A stretch of 64,000 bases of DNA from Magnetospirillum fulvum MGU-K5. Lineage in GTDB: Bacteria; Pseudomonadota; Alphaproteobacteria; Rhodospirillales; Magnetospirillaceae. The first letter of the stretch is position 1; every line of letters begins with the position of its first letter. Shown here piece after piece: positions 1-8,194 of the stretch. A model generated the notes under the pieces. That model saw only the letters and a list, made by a program, of their open reading frames with translations, made no database searches and was not told the origin of the DNA. The stretch covers positions 29,531 through 93,530 of the forward strand of contig NZ_AQPH01000006.1 in assembly GCF_000442515.1 (NCBI RefSeq), written 5' to 3'. Made by a program: the position numbers and the translations under genes.

Positions 1-1
1 G

Positions 2-475
2 CTGTCCCGGCACGGCATCGTCCACGGCAAGGCGGGTGACGCCCACGAAATCCACGCCACCCCCTATATCGCCATCGCGATTTCCGCCGGGGTGGTGCTG
101 GTTCTGTCGCTGCCGCTGACCGTGCTGGGAATCGGCCTGCTGGATTCCTTTGCCTATCTGGGAACCATCGCCACCTTCGGCTTCCTGGTGTCCTACATCC
201 TGGTGTCGGTCGGCGCCCCGGTCTATCTGCGCCGTCGCGGCGAATTGAAGCCGCATAATATCGCGGTGTCGGTGGCTTCGGTTCTGTTGCTGCTGGTGCC
301 GCTGGTGGGCGCGCTCTATCCGGTGCCCGCCTTCCCGCTGAACCTGCTGCCCTATGTGTTCCTGGTTCTGCTCGGATTGGGCGTCGCCCATTTCCTGCGG
401 CTGCGTCAATCGTCGCCCGAGGTCCTGGGCATTATCCAGGCCGACCTCAATCAATCGGTGGAAGCGGCGGAATGA
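2..475 (+). CDS. APC-family amino acid permease, C-terminal part
   Basis: The gene enters from the left edge, so only the last 157 residues are visible. They form four to five hydrophobic helices separated by short basic loops (for example YLRRRGELK), then a short polar tail. The helix rich in Gly, Phe and Tyr (SFAYLGTIATFGFLVSYI) and the following VSVGAPVYLRRR are typical of the last helices of APC superfamily amino acid/polyamine permeases. The substrate cannot be read from this part. Its stop overlaps the start of the aminotransferase (ATGA), so the two are almost certainly co-translated and the permease may import the amine or amino acid that the aminotransferase uses; this link is inference. 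Confidence 0.75.
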   Translation: MSRHGIVHGKAGDAHEIHATPYIAIAISAGVVLVLSLPLTVLGIGLLDSFAYLGTIATFGFLVSYILVSVGAPVYLRRRGELKPHNIAVSVASVLLLLVPLVGALYPVPAFPLNLLPYVFLVLLGLGVAHFLRLRQSSPEVLGIIQADLNQSVEAAE

Positions 476-1848
476 CGATCGATTCCATCCCCTCCGGGGT
501 GGGTCGGCGGCTGTACGATAAAGCCGGGTGGGTGGAGGCGGATCGCCTCCACCTGCTCCACCCCCAGCATCATCCCTCCGACCACCGCGACCCGATCGTC
601 TGGGTTGGCGGTGACGGTGTCGATCTGATCGATATCGACGGCAATCGGGTTCTCGACGGTCTGTCCGGGATGTGGAACGTCCATCTCGGCCATGGTCGGC
701 GCGAGCTTGTCGCGGCGGCCAGCGACCAAATGTCCACCCTGGCGTTTGCCACCAGCTACGCCGGGTCAACCCATTATGCCGCGATCTCCTTGGCCGAGCG
801 GCTGGCCAGCCTGACGCCAGAGGGGATCGAGGCCTTTTTCTTCACCTCGGGCGGCAGCGACGCCACCGACAGTTCGATCCGCACCGCGCGGTGGTACTGG
901 CGGGCGGTGGGGCAATCGACCAAGCAGACGATCATCGCCCGTCATCTGTCCTATCACGGGTCGAGCATCGGCGCCTCCAGCGCGACCGGGGTTGCCGAAT
1001 TTTCCGACCCGTTCGGTCCCCGCTTGCCCGGATTCGTCCATATCGATCCGCCTTATCCCTATCGCGGTCCCAGCGGCAGCGACGCGGCCGAGGCGTTGGA
1101 GCGGACGATTCTGTCGCTGGGGGCCGAGACGGTCGCGGCCTTTATCGCCGAGCCGGTGATTGGCGGCGGCGGCGGGGTGATCGTTCCCGACGACACCTAC
1201 TTCCCCCGTGTCCGCGAGATTTGCGACCGGTACGGAATCCTGCTGATCGCCGACGAGGTCATCACCGGGTTCGGCCGCACCGGCCGCTGGTTCGGGCTGG
1301 ATCATTGGGGGGTGCGCCCCGACATCGTCCAATTCGCCAAGGGGATCACCAGCGGCTATCTGCCATTGGGGGGGATCGGGGTCTCGGCGGCGATCAAGAC
1401 CGTGCTGGACGAGGCGGAGCCGGACCGGCGTTGGTGGCATGGTCTGACCAATTCGGCCCATCCGGTGTCATGCCGGGTCGCGTTGCAAACCTTGCGGATC
1501 ATCGACGAAGAGGGGCTGGTCGAGCGTTCGGCCTTGTTGGGCCAGCGTTTGCTCGACCGCCTGCGCGACCGTCTCGCCTCGCATCCTCATGTCGGCGATA
1601 TCCGCGGGCTTGGCCTGCTGGCGGGGGTTGAACTGGTGGCCGACCGCGACACCAAGGCCCGGTTTGCCGCCGATGTCGGGCTGGGCTCCCGTTTGCGCGC
1701 CGCGATGCTGGAGCGGGGATTGGTGACCCGGATCGTCAACGACACCATTTGCCTCGCCCCGCCTCTGACCATTCCCGAAACGCGGCTCGACCAACTCGCC
1801 GACATCGTCGCCCAGTCGGTGAGCGCGCTGTTTCCCCATTCTTTTTGA
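472..1848 (+). CDS. class III PLP-dependent aminotransferase
   Basis: 458 residues, the normal length of class III (omega-amino acid/diamine) aminotransferases. The cofactor-binding signature is present: LLIADEVITGFGRTG holds the Asp that contacts the pyridine ring, and FAKGITSGYLPLGG holds the Schiff-base lysine, Lys290. FFTSGGSDATDSSI near residue 125 is the phosphate-binding GGS(D/E)A block. Proteins of this group move an amino group from a terminal amine (putrescine, beta-alanine, taurine, aromatic amines) to pyruvate or 2-oxoglutarate; the exact donor is not readable. Start overlaps the upstream permease stop by 4 bases. The next gene follows after 19 bases, suggesting one operon for amine catabolism. 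Confidence 0.9.
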   Translation: MTIDSIPSGVGRRLYDKAGWVEADRLHLLHPQHHPSDHRDPIVWVGGDGVDLIDIDGNRVLDGLSGMWNVHLGHGRRELVAAASDQMSTLAFATSYAGSTHYAAISLAERLASLTPEGIEAFFFTSGGSDATDSSIRTARWYWRAVGQSTKQTIIARHLSYHGSSIGASSATGVAEFSDPFGPRLPGFVHIDPPYPYRGPSGSDAAEALERTILSLGAETVAAFIAEPVIGGGGGVIVPDDTYFPRVREICDRYGILLIADEVITGFGRTGRWFGLDHWGVRPDIVQFAKGITSGYLPLGGIGVSAAIKTVLDEAEPDRRWWHGLTNSAHPVSCRVALQTLRIIDEEGLVERSALLGQRLLDRLRDRLASHPHVGDIRGLGLLAGVELVADRDTKARFAADVGLGSRLRAAMLERGLVTRIVNDTICLAPPLTIPETRLDQLADIVAQSVSALFPHSF

Positions 1849-1867
1849 GCGAAAGGACACCCATTCG

Positions 1868-2407
1868 ATGTCCCGTATTCTTCCGATCGATCCGGCCACG
1901 GCTCCGGAGGAGATCCGCGCCGCCCATGCCGAGCTGATCAAAAGCCACGCCGTTTCCAACATGAAGGCGGTGCTGCTGCATTCGCCGGTCGCCTTGAAAG
2001 CGGTGCTGGAATGGTACGAGCTGTTTGCCCGCGTCACCCCCTTTATCGGGGAGCGGGGCGCGGTTCTGTTCAGCTTCTCGATCTCGCGGGCCAATGCCTG
2101 TGAGCTGTGCACCACCTTTATGCGCCGCGCGATCATCGGCTGGGGCGAAGACCCCGAATCCCTGAACCTGACCCCGCGCGAGCAGGTGCTGTGGGATTAC
2201 GCCTACCAACTCGCCCGCGATCCTAACCGGGTTGACGACGCGCTGTTCGCCCGCCTGTCGGCGGAATTCACCCCGTCCCAGATCGTCGATCTGACGGTGT
2301 TCGGCGGGCTGATGATCGTCAACAACGTCTTTAACAGCGCGCTGCGGATCGATGTCGATGAAGGGCTCGAATCCTTCCGCATCGACCCCGAACACTATTT
2401 CGTCTGA
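1868..2407 (+). CDS. carboxymuconolactone decarboxylase / AhpD-like protein
   Basis: 179 residues, all-helical. The AhpD/CMD core is visible: ISRANACELCTTFMRRA, with Cys78 and Cys81 in a CxxC arrangement, followed about 60 residues later by the helix ending in NNVFNSALR. In AhpD the CxxC pair is redox active and reduces a peroxiredoxin; in other members it has no proven job. The order inside the protein resembles the CMD proteins that sit with amine or carboxylate catabolism genes. It lies 19 bases after the aminotransferase and 25 bases before the sulfhydrylase, on the same strand. A ribosome binding stretch (gcgaaagg) precedes the ATG. Substrate unknown. Confidence 0.8.
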   Translation: MSRILPIDPATAPEEIRAAHAELIKSHAVSNMKAVLLHSPVALKAVLEWYELFARVTPFIGERGAVLFSFSISRANACELCTTFMRRAIIGWGEDPESLNLTPREQVLWDYAYQLARDPNRVDDALFARLSAEFTPSQIVDLTVFGGLMIVNNVFNSALRIDVDEGLESFRIDPEHYFV

Positions 2408-2432
2408 CCCGACCGGAGCACGAGGACAAACC

Positions 2433-3737
2433 ATGAGCGAACGTACTTACGGCTTTGCCACCCAGCAGCTTCACGCCGGTCAGTCGGCTGATCCCACCAC
2501 CGGGGCGCGGGCGGTGCCGATCTATCAGACCACCTCTTTCGTCTTCAAGGATTTCGCCACCGCCAAGGCGGTCTGCTCGGTCGAGGAATTCGGCTACGAT
2601 TACAGCCGGATCGGCAACCCGACCAACGAGGTGCTGGAAAACCGCATCGCGGCGCTGGAAGGCGGAACGGGCGCGCTGGCGCTGGCCTCGGGGTCGGCCG
2701 CCACCGCGACGACGATCCTGAACCTGACCCATGCCGGTGACGAAGTGGTGGCCGCCAAGACCCTCTATGGCGGGTCGTTCAACCTGTTCGTCAACACCCT
2801 GCCCAAGCACGGGATCCGCACAATTCTGGTCGATCCCGCCGATCCCGACAATTTCGCCCGCGCCATCACCGAGCGCACCCGGGCGATTTTCGTCGAAACC
2901 ATCGGCAATCCCGACATCAACGTCATCGATTTCGAAGCGGTGGCCCGGATCGCCGAAGCGCACGGTCTGCCGCTGATCGTCGATAACACCTTCGGCACGC
3001 CCTATCTGTTCCGACCGTTCGATCACGGCGCCAATATCAGCGTCCATTCGGCGACCAAGTTCATCGGCGGGCACGGCACTTCGATCGGCGGGCTGGTCGT
3101 CGATGGCGGCAATTTCAATTGGGCTAACGGGAAGTTCCCCGATTTCACCACACCGGACCCGGCCTATGCCGGTTTCGTCCATTGGGACAAGTGGGGCAAT
3201 TATCCGGGGGCGGGCAACATCGCCTTTATTATCAAGCTGCGGCTGCATTACCTGCGCGATCTGGGGGCGTCGCTCAGTCCGTTCAACGCCTTCCTGTTCT
3301 TGCAGGGGCTGGAGACCCTGTCGCTGCGGCTGGAACGACAAGTGGCCAACACCCAGAAGATCGCCGAGTGGCTGGAAGCCCGGCCCGACGTCGAGTGGGT
3401 GGCCTATCCCGGCCTGCGCAGCAGCCCCTATTACGCTCTGGCGCAGAAATACCTGCCCAAGGGAGCCGGGGCGATCCTGACCTTTGGGGTCAAAGGCGGG
3501 CTTGACCGCGCCAAGCGGCTGATCGAATCGACCAAAATCTTTTCGTTCCTCGCCAATGTCGGCGATTCCAAATCGCTGATCGTTCATCCGGCGACGGTCA
3601 CCCACGGCCAGTTGAGCGAGGCCGAACAGCGCCTTGCCGGGGTGCGGCCGGAACAGGTCCGCCTGTCGGTGGGAACCGAGGATATCGACGATCTGCTGTG
3701 GGACCTCGATCAGGCGTTCGCCGCTTCGGCACCCTGA
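2433..3737 (+). CDS. metY: O-acetylhomoserine sulfhydrylase (aminocarboxypropyltransferase)
   Basis: 434 residues, PLP enzyme of the Cys/Met metabolism family. The long form with an insertion around residues 225-260 (NFNWANGKFPDFTTPDPAY) is typical of O-acetylhomoserine sulfhydrylases rather than cystathionine gamma-synthases. Motifs: YSRIGNPTNEVLENRIAALE near the N-terminus, GDEVVAAKTLYGGSFNLF, IVDNTFGTPYL, and SVHSATKFIGGHGTSIGG with PLP-binding Lys209. It joins O-acetylhomoserine with sulfide (or methanethiol) to give homocysteine (or methionine). The ATG at 2433 is preferred over an in-frame upstream start inside the previous gene because family proteins begin just before the (Y/F)xFxTxxxHAG block. 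It ends the rightward run; a strong hairpin follows. Confidence 0.92.
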   Translation: MSERTYGFATQQLHAGQSADPTTGARAVPIYQTTSFVFKDFATAKAVCSVEEFGYDYSRIGNPTNEVLENRIAALEGGTGALALASGSAATATTILNLTHAGDEVVAAKTLYGGSFNLFVNTLPKHGIRTILVDPADPDNFARAITERTRAIFVETIGNPDINVIDFEAVARIAEAHGLPLIVDNTFGTPYLFRPFDHGANISVHSATKFIGGHGTSIGGLVVDGGNFNWANGKFPDFTTPDPAYAGFVHWDKWGNYPGAGNIAFIIKLRLHYLRDLGASLSPFNAFLFLQGLETLSLRLERQVANTQKIAEWLEARPDVEWVAYPGLRSSPYYALAQKYLPKGAGAILTFGVKGGLDRAKRLIESTKIFSFLANVGDSKSLIVHPATVTHGQLSEAEQRLAGVRPEQVRLSVGTEDIDDLLWDLDQAFAASAP

Positions 3738-3754
3738 TCTTGGGTTTAGACCAG

Positions 3755-3784
3755 CCTGCACGGATCGACCCCGATCCGTGCAGG
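3755..3784. terminator. strong hairpin between convergent genes
   Basis: A perfect 12-bp stem (CCTGCACGGATC / GATCCGTGCAGG) with a 6-base loop lies between the stop of the sulfhydrylase and the stop of the opposing methyltransferase gene. No clear T-run follows on either strand. It probably ends or protects both convergent transcripts. Confidence 0.6.
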
Positions 3785-3801
3785 CCCTTAATTCGCCCGG
3801 T

Positions 3802-5283
3802 CTAGCGTTCCAGCAGGGCCATCCGTCCCAAAATCCGCAAGCTTTCCTCGACCGCCGCCGTGGTGGGGAAAGCGCTGGCCTCAGGCCCGGTCACCAGCAT
3901 CGCGTGCAGGTCGGCGGCGGTGCGGGTGCCGTCCAGCAGCACCAGCAAGGCCCGCAGCGGCGGCGTCAGCGGGATTTTCTCGACATTGGCATTGATCACG
4001 AATTTCGAGTTGCGCGCCTGATAGCGGGGGAAGGCAAGGCCCTGCGGACGCTCGGACGGCTGGAGAACAAAGGTCGGCTGGTCCGGGGTGATCCACAGCG
4101 CACCGGCCAGGAACAGCCGGAGCGCATGTTCGGTCAGCAGGGCGCGGGCGGTGTCGGCGGGCAGGCCTTGGTGGTGGACGGTCAGTTCAACCAGCCGCTC
4201 GAACGGCAGCAGGAATTGCGAGTATCCGGTCAGTACGCTGAGCAGCGCGACCAGCGGCGCCTCGTTGGTCTGGAGGGCGACGGTGCCGTTGGGGAAGGCG
4301 AAACGGTGCAGGCCATTTTCCTCGTCCTGCCGGGTCAGCCGCGATTGCAGGGAGCAGGTCTGGACCAACTGGGCCAGGTCCGGCTTCGGGAGTTCGACGA
4401 CGTCGCGGCGACGCATCAGCGATTGGCGGAAGGTGCGGTTGGCGAAGAAATCGAGATATTGCTCGGTCTTGACCTGATTGCCGATCGGGGTGAGGCCTTC
4501 CCGGATCACCTCGCCGTAATTGGAGAGCAGCATCAGCGAGATCGCGGAATCGCCCAGGTAATCGAGACCGAACTGGTCGCACATCGCGACGAAATCGACG
4601 AAGTAGAAGGCGGTGTTGTCGCGGGCCAGCCACTCGTGAAAAATGTACCAATCTTCCTGGTCGCGGATTTCCTCGGCGACATCCTTCAGCACCGTCAGCA
4701 GGGCAGGGTTGGTCGCATTGGACACGACGAAATCGAGCGCGGCGCGGGCGGCGTGGACTTTTTCTATCGGGTCCTCGATCCCGGCACTGTGAAAGCGCAT
4801 CAGATCGCGGACGGTGGTGCGGGCGTTCCAGCCGGGCAGGGTGTTGTAACTGATATAGGCGATCCCGCGCGGCGACAGATGGTGGGCGATCAGGTCCAGG
4901 ACCGCCGTTTGCACGTCGTCGGGTATCCAGGACAGCAGACCGTGGGCAATGATGTAATCGAACGGCCCACCCGTGCCGTCGAAATCGGTCACCGACTGGC
5001 AGGACAATTCGACGTTGGTAAGACCAAGCGCGCGGACCATCTCCCGACCTTGTTCGATCTGAACCGGGGAATAATCGATGCCGTAGAAATGGGCCTCGGG
5101 CAGGGTGGAGGCCATCGCCACCAGATTGTCGCCCCGGGCGCAGCCCAGTTCGAGCACACGGGCGGTTCGGGTCGGAACCGGCGCGCCTCCCAGCGCCGTC
5201 GCGGTGAAGAACTGGTGCGAGATATGAGCCAGACGATGGGCTTCGCCCACATAGGGAACGGCATCGAAATCACTGGACGTCAT
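3802..5283 (-). CDS. SAM-dependent methyltransferase with regulatory domain (PKMT-like)
   Basis: 493 residues. Residues 35-150 form a class I methyltransferase: VLELGCARGDN is motif I, HFYGIDYSPVQIEQ motif II, and FDYIIAHGLLSWI motif IV. The middle part (about 210-300) fits the methyltransferase regulatory domain that follows this catalytic domain in Rickettsia-type protein lysine methyltransferases, and the C-terminal third looks like a winged-helix module (LRALLVLLDGTRTAADL). The likely substrate is a protein side chain, but this is inference from the family. The ATG at 5283 is preceded closely by GGGGGGCAAGA, which is also one arm of an inverted repeat. It is the last gene of a minus-strand series after DUF2760 and two Hsp70 genes, 119 bases downstream of the last. 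Confidence 0.82.
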   Translation of the reverse strand: MTSSDFDAVPYVGEAHRLAHISHQFFTATALGGAPVPTRTARVLELGCARGDNLVAMASTLPEAHFYGIDYSPVQIEQGREMVRALGLTNVELSCQSVTDFDGTGGPFDYIIAHGLLSWIPDDVQTAVLDLIAHHLSPRGIAYISYNTLPGWNARTTVRDLMRFHSAGIEDPIEKVHAARAALDFVVSNATNPALLTVLKDVAEEIRDQEDWYIFHEWLARDNTAFYFVDFVAMCDQFGLDYLGDSAISLMLLSNYGEVIREGLTPIGNQVKTEQYLDFFANRTFRQSLMRRRDVVELPKPDLAQLVQTCSLQSRLTRQDEENGLHRFAFPNGTVALQTNEAPLVALLSVLTGYSQFLLPFERLVELTVHHQGLPADTARALLTEHALRLFLAGALWITPDQPTFVLQPSERPQGLAFPRYQARNSKFVINANVEKIPLTPPLRALLVLLDGTRTAADLHAMLVTGPEASAFPTTAAVEESLRILGRMALLER

Positions 5284-5284
5284 A

Positions 5285-5340
5285 TCTTGCCCCCCAAGAA
5301 AAATCGCAATACGGGCAATGCTATCGCGTGGGGGGCAAGA
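5285..5340 (-). promoter_or_regulatory. inverted repeat sequestering the methyltransferase RBS
   Basis: Two perfect 12-base arms (TCTTGCCCCCCA and TGGGGGGCAAGA) are separated by 32 bases. On the minus strand the second arm contains the G-rich ribosome binding site and ends one base before the methyltransferase ATG. Pairing of the arms in the mRNA would bury the ribosome binding site. The arms are seen; the regulatory role is inferred. Confidence 0.5.
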
Positions 5341-5402
5341 CTTCCAGGAGCAAGTGGGCCTGACATCGTACTCGACCGGGACGTCAAGGCGGTGGTCGGG
5401 CT

Positions 5403-8153
5403 TTAGGGTGTCAGGATCAGGCCGGGCGGGACGTCGTCGCTGAAATAGCCGATCAGGTCGGCGCGTTCGACTGGCACCACCGATTTCAGCCGTGCCGTCC
5501 GCGAGGGCGCGATGCCGCATTTCTCCAGCCGGTTGGCGATCTTGAACCGCAGCGATTCGCCAAGGTCAATGGTGCGGTCGGCGACGGCGCGACCGGCGCG
5601 CAGGAACAGGGTCTGGGCCTCGACCAGTTCAGGGTCGGCCCAGTCAAAGCCGCGCAGGGCTTCGAACGCCCGCTCGACCAAAGCGGCTGGCATCACCGCC
5701 TCGGGGCCGGAATGGAATGGGGTGCGGTTCAGCAGCGATCCCAGCGCCGCCAGATAGGGGGCGCAATGTTTGTGTTCGGCCGCCAGCGCCGCCGCGCTGT
5801 CGATGAAGCGGCGGACCAGATCGGCCTTTAGTTCGGGGCCAAGCCGTTCGAACGCGCCGACCATCCGGATCAGTTCGGGGGCGGCGGATTTGGCCTGAAC
5901 GATCCGCTCCATCTCGGAGCGGGCCAGCGCCTCTTGCCGCTCGCGCGACAATCCGCCCGCCAGCCGCCGCCACAGAATCTGTTCCTGGACCCGGATGCGC
6001 TTGCCGGGGAAGCGGGCACCCACTTCGCGCCGCCGCCACAGTGCGTCGATCCGGGCCTCGTCCTGGGCGACGCCAAAGCCGGGGCGGAGCAGGAACCCGG
6101 CCAGGGTCAGCCACGCTTCTTCATGCTCGACCGACAGGCCGATCTGATCACCGCAGGCGTCCAGGCTGGGCCACAAACTGCGCAGCAGCACCGCGTTCCA
6201 GGTGCCGCGCGGCATCCCCAAAATCTGTTCCAGGCTTTGCAGCAGCCGGGGCGCGGTCAGTTTGTCGCCCTTGGCGGCGGGGCGGCCCAGCATCGTCCGG
6301 ATGCGGGCGGCGGCGGCCTCGATCTTGTCGGAGGGCGCGTTGGCTTCGGCCTGAACCGGGGCGTCGCCCGAGGCATCGGGGCGGTTCTGCTGGCGCAGAT
6401 TGAAATCAAGCGGCCAGACTTGGTTCAGACCGGGGGCGCGGCTGCGGATCGACACCTGCAACAGACCCAAATCGTTGACGCGGGCGACCAGACCGACCGG
6501 AATCGTCTCGGCATCGCTGCCGTCAGGGGCGCGCAGCACCGTCTCAAGCGGGGGCAGGGCGCGGAAGCGGTCGGGATCGAGCGCGACGATTTCGCCCAGT
6601 TGGACCCGGTCATGGCGGGTCGAGGTGTGGACGCGGAAGCTGACCATCCGGTCGAGCCGCAGGCTCAAATCCAGCCCCGATGGTTCGAAATCGCGCTCGA
6701 CCGCCGCCCCGTGGGGCAGCAGGCAGACCAGCGAGCGCTCGGCATCGCTGTCGTCACCGCGATGGGCTTCGATGAACACCGCGCGCGCCGCTCCGGCCTC
6801 GATCGCGCCGCTCTGTCGATGGCGCAGCCAGCCGGAATAAGCGGCACCGCGGGCTACCGCAAGGTCAAGCTGTCCGTTCTCCAGCACCTGGGGTGCCTGC
6901 CCGTCTTGCCAGTCCGCGATCCGCTCGCACAGCAAAGCGCGTAGCCGCCGGGGCGTCAGCGATCCGCCGTTGAACAACACCGCGTCGATCCGGGGGCGGT
7001 CGCGCAGGAAGTCGGCAAGATGGCGGGTGACCGCGCCGTCAAAGGCGTAGGGCAGGCCCCATTCCTTGATCGCGGTCGCCGCGCGCTGGGGTCCATCGTC
7101 AGCGCCGCAGGCGGGGAAAAAGCCGTCGAACAGCAGCGCGTCGAGATCGGCGCGGGTCAAATCGGCGGTCAGCGCGCCGCCGATCAGGCCCGAACCGCGC
7201 CCCGGCACCGACAGGGTAAAGACCTCGTCGGCGGCACCGTCTTCGCTCAACGCACGCTCTTTGAGGGCACGGCAGGACGACACCAGATGATCCCATTGCC
7301 CGGCCGACAGCGGGGCCAGCCCCCGGGTCAGGCGCGGTTCCATCAGGTGGGCCAGGGCAAGGTCGATGTTGTCGCCGCCGAGCAGGATATGGTCGCTGAC
7401 CGCGACCCGGACGATGCGCGGCGCACTTCCGTCCTCGTCGCGACGCAACTCGAACAGGCTGAAATCGGTGGTGCCGCCGCCGACATCAACGACCAGGACA
7501 TGGTGGCGGGCGTTGTCGGGATCGGGCAGCGCCGCCCAGATGTCGCCGCCGCCGTGACGCTGTTCCAGCCACCAGGCAAAGGCGGCCTGCGGTTCTTCGA
7601 GCAGGCGGGTGCGCTCGGGGAATCCGGCATCGCGGGCGGCGTCAAGGGTCAGGCGTTGCGCCACCGCGTCGAACGAGGCCGGAACGGTGATAGTGATGTC
7701 CTGGGCCTCGAAGCAATAATCCGGCCCCTGGGCGGCAAAGCGGGCATCCCAGGCCGACCACAGATGACGCAGGATCAGCGCCGAGGCCTCGACCGGAGAA
7801 ATCTTGTCGGCAATGGCGATCTCGTCGCCGCCCCAGGGCAGGAAGCGGGCCGAGCGGTCGGCGGCGTGGTGGCACAGCCAGGATTTGGCCGACAGCACCA
7901 CTCGTCCCGGCACCTCGCCCGCCTTGCGCCGGGCCAGCCGTCCGACGATCCAGCCGGGGGCGGCGCCCTCGGGCGGGGTTTCCGGCCAATAGAGGGCAGA
8001 GGGCAACGTCGCCGCCTCGGTCCGGGTCGTCTCGCCATCCCATTGCGGAACCGGCAAAATCTCGGTGCCGCCGTCGCCATCCAGGGCAGAGAAGGCGAGA
8101 GCGGAATTGCTGGTGCCGAGGTCGATCCCGATGCTGAAACGAGGCTGGGCCAT
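5403..8153 (-). CDS. large divergent Hsp70 protein with C-terminal extension (DUF3731-type)
   Basis: 916 residues, far longer than DnaK (about 640). The N-terminal nucleotide-binding domain is intact: GIDLGTSNSAL (phosphate 1, residues about 9-19), TVPASFDAVAQ, LLEEPQAAF, VVDVGGGTTDFSL (phosphate 2) and VLFNGGSLTPRRL in the adenosine region. A degenerate substrate-binding region follows, then about 300 mostly helical residues rich in Trp, Leu and Arg that match the position of the DUF3731 extension of such proteins. No J-protein or GrpE gene is nearby. The ATG at 8153 is chosen because the phosphate 1 motif starts right after it; the frame stays open far upstream inside the next gene. It ends 119 bases before the methyltransferase gene and starts 41 bases after the second Hsp70. 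Confidence 0.88.
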   Translation of the reverse strand: MAQPRFSIGIDLGTSNSALAFSALDGDGGTEILPVPQWDGETTRTEAATLPSALYWPETPPEGAAPGWIVGRLARRKAGEVPGRVVLSAKSWLCHHAADRSARFLPWGGDEIAIADKISPVEASALILRHLWSAWDARFAAQGPDYCFEAQDITITVPASFDAVAQRLTLDAARDAGFPERTRLLEEPQAAFAWWLEQRHGGGDIWAALPDPDNARHHVLVVDVGGGTTDFSLFELRRDEDGSAPRIVRVAVSDHILLGGDNIDLALAHLMEPRLTRGLAPLSAGQWDHLVSSCRALKERALSEDGAADEVFTLSVPGRGSGLIGGALTADLTRADLDALLFDGFFPACGADDGPQRAATAIKEWGLPYAFDGAVTRHLADFLRDRPRIDAVLFNGGSLTPRRLRALLCERIADWQDGQAPQVLENGQLDLAVARGAAYSGWLRHRQSGAIEAGAARAVFIEAHRGDDSDAERSLVCLLPHGAAVERDFEPSGLDLSLRLDRMVSFRVHTSTRHDRVQLGEIVALDPDRFRALPPLETVLRAPDGSDAETIPVGLVARVNDLGLLQVSIRSRAPGLNQVWPLDFNLRQQNRPDASGDAPVQAEANAPSDKIEAAAARIRTMLGRPAAKGDKLTAPRLLQSLEQILGMPRGTWNAVLLRSLWPSLDACGDQIGLSVEHEEAWLTLAGFLLRPGFGVAQDEARIDALWRRREVGARFPGKRIRVQEQILWRRLAGGLSRERQEALARSEMERIVQAKSAAPELIRMVGAFERLGPELKADLVRRFIDSAAALAAEHKHCAPYLAALGSLLNRTPFHSGPEAVMPAALVERAFEALRGFDWADPELVEAQTLFLRAGRAVADRTIDLGESLRFKIANRLEKCGIAPSRTARLKSVVPVERADLIGYFSDDVPPGLILTP

Positions 8154-8194
8154 CACACGAACACACCGCACTGGAGGACAGGGATGAAGACCCG

